Assembly: GCA_036924285.1 (NCBI GenBank)
Contig: JAYKYS010000002.1
Location: 4,278,001 to 4,342,000 of the forward strand
Reading direction: 5' to 3'
Source of the DNA: Asterella californica
Taxonomy: Eukaryota > Streptophyta > Marchantiopsida > Marchantiales > Aytoniaceae
Length of the DNA stretch: 64,000 nucleotides
The notes under the pieces: generated by a model
The model's database searches: none
Seen by the model: only the letters and a program-made list of their open reading frames with translations
Told to the model about the DNA's origin: nothing
Made by a program: the position numbers and the translations under genes
In this document: positions 58,015-64,000 of the stretch, piece after piece
How positions within the stretch are numbered: position 1 is the first letter of the stretch
How the letters are laid out: each line of letters begins with the position of its first letter

Positions 58015-60000
58015 CTTCGCTTCATCTTGGATATTAAGTTCAACATACAATGAACCTCCACTGACATCATTCATGGTCATAGACTCAAGTGACTTCGGGA
58101 CCTGAGATGGTAGATCCAGCGTCAAGTTTGATAAGTTTTCAATTCTGTTTGGTTCGTCTGGTCTGCTTGTTGGAACCCCTCGCTAAATATAAGCTTTTTC
58201 GAATTGCGTGGGTTCTTCAGTTGCATTCTGTTACACATGTAAAGAGATACCAAGAAATTAAAAGCTGAAAGTTCTAGCATTTACGCTTAAAGAAAAGATG
58301 AGGTCCGAAAAGGAACAACACGTTTCGCTGCAACTGAGACGAACAAAACGGAGGTACGACCAGATGCTCAGTCAGCTAGGAGGCCGAAGACGCTTAGTTA
58401 ATGTTCATCCCAGAATTCACACACAGAAAGATTACAACTGCTACAAACTGTCATCAACAAAATTCTATTAATATTGTGAGACTATATCCACCTGCTCAAA
58501 TTCGATATTCGTGAATGTATCCCCTAATGTACCATCTGTATTGCAGGTGGCAGCCCGACTTTGTGTACTTTTAGGTTCATCCGTCGAGTGTGACGTGTGT
58601 AGGCAATGGACTACGAGAAGCTGTACTGGAGGAAGTCTGGATTGACAGATAAACTCGAGGTAGTTCGAGAAGCTGTCTCAGTGAACACAGGTACTGTGTT
58701 CAGTAACTGTCTTTTTATGTACAATATCACAAAGAGAAATGCAAATTAGACTTTGAAAGAGATTACAATAAAGAAGAGTGTATCGTTTTGATGCATTTGA
58801 CTTGTAGATGATCTAGTTCGTCTGGATGAACCTTTGGGACATACATATTCGCTAATTCCTTGTCAGTCTGTAAGAGTGTTGTAACACGTAAGATCCAAGA
58901 CTCGAAAGGTTTGGTCTTGACTCTACTTACGAGAGAAGCATGGGCGAATGATCTAGCTTTTTCTAGTTTGATGACTCCAGTTGCTTTTGCGAATAGTTGT
59001 AATTTTACAAGCTGTTCTCTTGAAATAAGATCTTGTGTTGTCTTTAGAGACGTAACAGCCATAAGAACTATAACTAATTTTCCTGATACCGAGAGACGTA
59101 ATAATTCATCATATTCTGCATTTAAAGATCTACCATTGGTACATTCTGCATCAGTTACAGATCTACCGAGAGCTTCAGTCGGACGTTTCTCTGTAACTGC
59201 AAAATCAGAAACTATTTTCTCAGAAAAGATGATAGGTTCGGTCTCGGCGACTAGAGTATCGCAAGTACGGATCTTCTTACCTCCACTGTGCTTAAGGTAA
59301 TTTACAAACCACTGATATTATATCTCCTCCACATTCCCTCTCCCGTCAGGATGAATATGACTGCGTTAATAAAGCATGAGCTTCTTCGTCTTCCTCAAAC
59401 CAACTTCGCACTTTTCGAAGATTACGGTTGTGCGTCAAGTGCTGCTCGGGATGGAAGTAAGCAAGATATTTTTTTCCCGTATAAATGATGCTCATCTTTG
59501 AATACGCCTGCTGGACGAGCTTGGGAAATCCTGACATAAGATGCTCCAGGATCAGAGACAGTCACTTTCTGAACATCCAGAACAGTCAATCTTGAAATAT
59601 TTTCTTCCACTCTGGAAGGAACACATACTATCTTATGAGTTCGGCGCACTTCATGTTTTACTCTAGTTTCTCTCTGGACAGGAAGGTGATTATCCCTGTC
59701 TTGGTAAAATTGAAGCAAACATTGAAGTTTGATAGTCTGTCCGTAAGAGAAATCTCCTAACGTTGACAACTCTGCACGAGTTAACCTTGGAAAAACATAG
59801 CCATCGACTCCTTGTGCAAGAAAAGACGACAGTAATTTCAAAGAACATCCTAAATAGATACGCAGTTGACTGATAAGCTCTTCTGTACTATAACATTTCA
59901 TCTCTGGACGAGATGGAAATCCACTGCTAACCCACTGTGACATTCTTACAAATGAGATTTCTGCGGCCAACAAACGATCTTGGAAAACAGACGCGATCAA
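58015..60000 (-). CDS. Probable multi-exon gene with a SAM-like segment, function unknown
   Basis: Minus strand. The exon at 60000-59422 encodes QWVSSGFPSRPEMK, then a SAM-domain-like run (ELISQLRIYL...FLAQGVDGYVFPRLTRAELSTLG...GQTIKLQCLLQFY). Its 3' end is uncertain, because a second frame over 59537-59346 (HNRNLRKVRSWFEEDEEAH) also looks coding. A frame at about 59300-58763 (GKLVIVLMAVTSLKTTQ; REQLVKLQLFAKATGV) ends in a stop. Downstream, 58590-58500 reads NTDGTLGDTFTNIEFEQ before a GTGGAT donor. The interval 58182-58015 is a clean 168-bp exon candidate (VPKSLESMTMNDVSGG), with TTTAG before it and GTAAAA after it. SAM domains mediate protein or RNA contacts. Exon joining is my inference, and the stop at 58763 may mean two genes or a decayed one. 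Confidence 0.4.
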
Positions 60001-60589
60001 TTGTCTGTTCTGTTCATCTACTGTTCCTCATTATCAGCATGCATACGTAGTGGATACTGTGGTCATGGTTTCATCTTTTGAATCTGATTACTGTGGAACC
60101 TCTTTCAACTCCGTTCTTGGGAAGTTCAACATTCCCACTTGATGGTGGTTAATGTTGGATTCCCGCTCAACTACCACAGGCCCCCACCCTCCAGACAGCT
60201 CTCACCGCAAGCTTCCTACTCTCGTCTCCTCTCACACGTCTAGCGCAGGAACAGAAGAGAAATCTCTGCGCTCTGTAAGAGCTTTACACGTTTTACAGTG
60301 ATGGGTGGAGCAATAAAGACCTTACACGTACTATTGGGTCTATGTGTAAAGAAGCATCTTACACGTTCGACTGAAGAGTAGTATAGTAAGGTCATACCTA
60401 TTTCTTTCTATACTCAAGGGTGGTATGATAAGGACGTTACATATCTCAGATAGTTTCGATGAGTTGCAAATTGCTGGATAGAAATAAGATTACCAAGTTA
60501 TATGCTTTTTAAACTACTGTACAGAATTTTAGTTTCTTAAGTAACTATTATAACTGTAAGAAGAGATTCTACACTAGAAAAAAAATAGT
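60001..60589. other. Intergenic stretch
   Basis: No gene recognised. TTACACGT-type octamers recur at about 60283, 60323 and 60360 (TTTACACGTTTT, CTTACACGTACT, CTTACACGTTCG), which could be upstream elements of the minus-strand gene or chance. Confidence 0.4.
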
Positions 60590-62680
60590 CGAGAATTTAT
60601 TTGACCAAGATTTACCTTCGTATTAGTCCTAAAAGAGATCAATTATCAAGTTTTTCAGCTGCTCTTTTATGGAATAAGAAAATATTGCTCTATAGAATAA
60701 GAAAATATATCCAAACTTTCTTGACAAGTTATGAGTTCATACATGATAAAAGTTCAAAGTTCAATAAAGTTCTCATTCTTCAATGCATGAGATATACTAG
60801 TTTTCATGAGTTTCCATGATTTAAATGATATATGGTTTCCTCGTCCTCCTCCATTTATCGATAAATTAAACCCCGAGTATTACAAGGAGTGCTCTGGTAA
60901 CACATGACACCACATTTATGGAGAAATTTAAAAATTATGCAAAAAAGATTTTTTCAGTTCATACATGATAAAAGGTCTAGAAACAATGGGTTACTCAATG
61001 GAGGAGAGATACGAGTTTTTATGGATTTTCCATGATTTAAATGATATATAGTTTCCTCTTTCTCCTCCATTTTATGGACAAATTAAACCCAGAGTATGAC
61101 AAGAAGTGCTCTGCTAACTCATAACATCATATTTATGGAGAAATTTAAATTTTCTACAATTTAAATGTTATGCAGAAAATACTTTTTAAGTTAATACATG
61201 ATAAAATTTTTGAAAACAAATGATTACTCAACGGAGGAAAATATAAGTTTTTATGATTTTCCATGATTTAAATGTATATCGTTTCCTCGTCTTCCTCCAT
61301 TTATCGATAAATTAAACCATGAGTATGACGAGAAGTGCGCTGGTAACACATAACACCATATTTATGGAGAAATTTAAACGTAATGCAAAAAATACTTTCT
61401 AAGTTCATACATGATAAAAGTTCTAGAAACAATGGATTACTCAATGGAGGAGAGATACGAGTTTCTATGATTTAAATGGAATATCGATAAATTAAACCCC
61501 GAGTATGACGAGAAGTCCGCTGGTAACACATAACATTACAATTATGGAGAAATTTTAAACCGTTATGCAGAAAATAATTTCTAAGTTCATACTTGATAAA
61601 AGTTCTAGAAACAATGGGTTACTCAATGGAGGAGAGATACGAGTTTCTATGGATTTTTCACGATTTAAATGGTATATAGTTTCCTCATCCTCCTTCATTT
61701 TATGGCCAAATTAAACCCAGAGTATGACGAGAAGTGCTCTACTAACTCATAACACCATATTTATGGAGAAATTTAAATGGTATGCAGAAAATAATTTCTA
61801 AGTCATACATGATAAAAGTTCTAGAAACAATGGGTTACTCAATGGAGGAGAGATACGAGTTTCTATGGATTTTCCACGATTTAAACGGTATATAGTTTCC
61901 TCATCCTCCTCTATTTTATGAACAAATTAAACCCAGAGTACGACGAGAAGTGCTCTGCTAACTCATAACACCATAGAGAAATTTAAACGTTATGCAGGAA
62001 ATACCTTCAAAGTTCATACATGATAAAAGTTTTGAAAACAATGGATTACTCAATGGAGACATACAAGTTTTTATGATTTTCCATGATTCAAATGGTATTT
62101 CGTTTTCTCATCCTCCTCCATTTATCAATAAATTAAACTCCGAGTATGACGAGAAGTCCGCTGGTAACACATAACATCACATTTATGGAGAAATTTTAAA
62201 CCGTTATGCAGAAAATAATTTCTAAGTTCATACATAATAAAAGTTTTGAAAACCATAGGTTACTCAACAGAGGAGAGATACAAGTTTCTATGATTTAAAT
62301 GGTATATCGTTTTCTCATCCTTCTCCATTTATCGATAAATTAAACCCCCGAGTATGACGGGAAGTGCTATGGTAACGCATAACATCATATTTATGGAGAA
62401 ATTTGGTGGGTTCACTGTATGATTAATTTAATAATTTAAAACAACTACTCTGAAACAAGCAGAACTTTTATCAAACAGTTTAATAACGTTTTATTAAACA
62501 AGTTCTGAGTTCATACACGATTAAAGTTTTAAATAAAAATAATTTAAACATTATGCAAAAAATAACTTTTAATTTCATACATGATAAAAATTCTGAAAAA
62601 AATAGATTACTCAATGGAGGAGAGATACGAGAGTTTTCATGATTTTCCATGATTTAAATGGTTCTCCATTTAAATGAAAT
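60590..62680. repeat. AT-rich tandem repeat (satellite-like), about ten degenerate units
   Basis: The block TTCATACATGATAAAAGTT recurs near 60735, 60958, 61191, 61399, 61581, 61800, 62012, 62225, 62510 and 62573, so most units are about 180-235 bp. Each unit also carries GATTACTCAATGGAGGAGAG, TTTATGGAGAAATTTAAA and GAGTATGACGAGAAGTGC-like blocks. There is no long open frame. Units differ by substitutions and indels, so the array is not recent. Confidence 0.9.
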
Positions 62681-62983
62681 ATGCATCAAAGGTGCACTTT
62701 CGGCCGGGTGAAGGAAAAGGACAAAAATAGAAAAAGGAAAATGTCATTGGACCAGACGCTGTAACGTGGGTGTCTTCAAGATGTTATGAAAATTATATAA
62801 ATGTTATATAGAAAAAATTCAATAGTTTTGAAATAAATTTATTATTTTTATATATGTTATATGTTAAGTATAAACTACATACCGCATGTTGCGGACAGAA
62901 CCCATAAGAGAAGTAGGTTAGAGCGCGCTGTGGAAGGAACAAATGCGAACAACAGTGTAGCTGTAAAACAGTTTTTACATGCA

Positions 62984-63037
62984 GTTTAATTTATCACCTA
63001 ACCCTTCCCGTCGGAAGGGTTAGGTGATAAATTAAAC
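62984..63037. repeat. Perfect 25-bp hairpin with CGTC loop
   Basis: Arms 62984-63008 and 63013-63037 are exact reverse complements. The inner arm TTTATCACCTAACCCTTCC resembles the hairpin at 53351-53420. Confidence 0.93.
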
Positions 63038-63042
63038 TCTCT

Positions 63043-63087
63043 TTGCATTATCAGCTGCTTCCGAACTCGGAAGCAGTGATAATGCAA
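63043..63087. repeat. Second hairpin, 20-bp stem with one bulge
   Basis: TTGCATTATCAGCTGCTTCCG pairs with CGGAAGCAGTGATAATGCAA, with one unpaired G. It is placed 5 bp after the first hairpin. The two adjacent hairpins mirror the pair at 53315-53420. Confidence 0.88.
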
Positions 63088-63189
63088 GGAAGTCTGTCAC
63101 TGTCAATGAAACTTTCAACGTGCTGTCTTTCATTCCTCTTGCTTGGATGATTTCATTCGATTCTTTCTTTCATATGCATGACTCTTTCG

Positions 63190-63638
63190 TCATTAACAGG
63201 ATCACTTGTAGGCATAGAGCTCCCCTGTAGGCCGATACCGACGGCAGAATTCGAAAGCAGCTGGTGAGGGCGGCACAGAGTTCATTTCTTGGTCGACTGT
63301 TTCTCAGAATTCCAGAATGTTCCAAGGATACTCGAAGTGCAACAGTTCATGTACAGTTTTCTCGAGCTCCACGGTTTCCTTGAGTAACGGCACCAAACTG
63401 AAGGTCAGGGCACTGAAAGAGAGCATAGCAGAGTTGCTGAGAACTGGCGCATACGGATTTGCGTTGTTTTGGGTTATGTATTCCCCCACCACTTCCTCGT
63501 AACTCGACTCAAATTCCTTCATGCGTTTCTTGATGGACACGGGTGTCCCATCTATATCCCGTTGAATGCACTCGAGGACTAACAGCGAGTGGACTTTACC
63601 CACCATCTCAAGCAGGCTGTTTCGCAGGATCACTTCTA
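63190..63638 (-). pseudogene. Unrecognised gene segment, duplicate 1 (disrupted)
   Basis: Minus strand: NSLLEMVGKVHSLLVLEC, KRMKEFESSYEEVVGEYI, SNSAMLSFSALTFSLVPLL, ETVELEKTVHELLHFEYPW, then TGA at 63304-63306, where the twin unit has TGG (ILEF-stop against VLEFW). After the stop the frame would continue ETVDQEMNSVPPSPAAFEF. Mostly alpha-helical in character, with no motif I recognise. It is one of two units of about 428 bp in tandem. The nonsense change suggests this unit is no longer translated in full. Confidence 0.55.
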
Positions 63639-64000
63639 GGCATAAAACTCCCCGGTAGGCCGATACCGATGGCGGAATTCGAAAGCAGCTGGTGAGGGCG
63701 GCACAGAGTTCATTTCTTGGTCGACTGTTTCCCAGAATTCCAGAACGCTCCAAGGATTCTCGAAGTGCAACAGTTCATGTACAGTTTTCTCGAGCTCCAC
63801 GGTTTCCTTGAGTAACGACACCAAACTGAAGGTCAGGGCACTGAAAGAGAGCATAGCAGAGTTGCTGAGAACTGGCGCATACGGATTTGCGTTGTTTTGG
63901 GTTATGTATTCCCCCACCACTTCCTCGTAACTCGACTCAAATTCCTTCATGCGCTTCTTGATGGATACGGGTGTCCCATCTATATCCCGTTGAACGCACT
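63636..64000 (-). CDS. Unrecognised gene segment, duplicate 2 (runs off the window)
   Basis: The minus-strand frame is open from the window edge (QRDIDGTPVSIKKRMKEFES) through SFSALTFSLVSLLKETVELE, HELLHFENPWSVLEFWETV and PPSPAAFEFRHRYRPTGEFYA, ending at TAG 63636. It equals the first unit at about 95% or better but keeps Trp in place of the stop. Its start lies to the right of the window. Helix-rich; no domain recognised. Confidence 0.5.
   Translation of the reverse strand, partial: CVQRDIDGTPVSIKKRMKEFESSYEEVVGEYITQNNANPYAPVLSNSAMLSFSALTFSLVSLLKETVELEKTVHELLHFENPWSVLEFWETVDQEMNSVPPSPAAFEFRHRYRPTGEFYA

Overview
The window looks like nuclear DNA of a streptophyte, probably a seed-free plant such as a lycophyte or bryophyte. 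This rests on the AT-leaning sequence, a plant-type Ty3/gypsy RT (Athila/Tat-like, with a TGGCGCC primer-binding site), a Ty1/copia fragment, and eukaryotic gene remnants with GT/AG-type exon edges. I cannot name the species from the sequence. No rRNA, tRNA or CRISPR array was found.

Positions 1 to about 51240 are a nest of Ty3/gypsy LTR retrotransposons that can be read in layers. The oldest layer is element A (minus strand), now in pieces at 1-7420, 20641-21161 and 25582-26051. Element B (plus strand, 7421-20640) lies inside A's 5' LTR. B has an apparent LTR of nearly 6 kb (7421-13380) that holds its own ~772-codon reading frame (9452-11770), and A carries a diverged copy of the same frame. 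B's single gag-pol frame (13746-20008) is broken by a handful of nonsense codons and one frameshift. Element D (minus; 26052-31367 plus 39546-42246) lies against another part of A's LTR. Element E (plus; 31368-39545) inserted into D and left a GCGG target duplication. Element F (minus; 42247-51192) sits against D's 5' LTR and has two LTRs that are about 99% identical. D, E and F form one family, different from A/B: Gag CIWCDS zinc knuckle, DHG instead of DSG/DTG in the protease, and FLDD in RT.

A 4.42-kb copy of the E/D junction (36818-41237) reappears almost unchanged at 21162-25581, directly next to the start codon of A's LTR gene. It has no LTR ends of its own and no visible target duplication.

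Positions 51240-64000 are less TE-dense. They hold a Ty1/copia remnant, strong hairpins (53315-53420 and 62984-63087), a broken ZNFX1-like SF1 helicase gene (54958-57870), a probable multi-exon minus-strand gene with a SAM-like segment (58015-60000), an AT-rich tandem repeat of about 0.21-kb units (60590-62680), and a tandemly duplicated minus-strand coding segment at the right edge.

Nearly every retroelement gene here is dead. Identities quoted are by-eye estimates.
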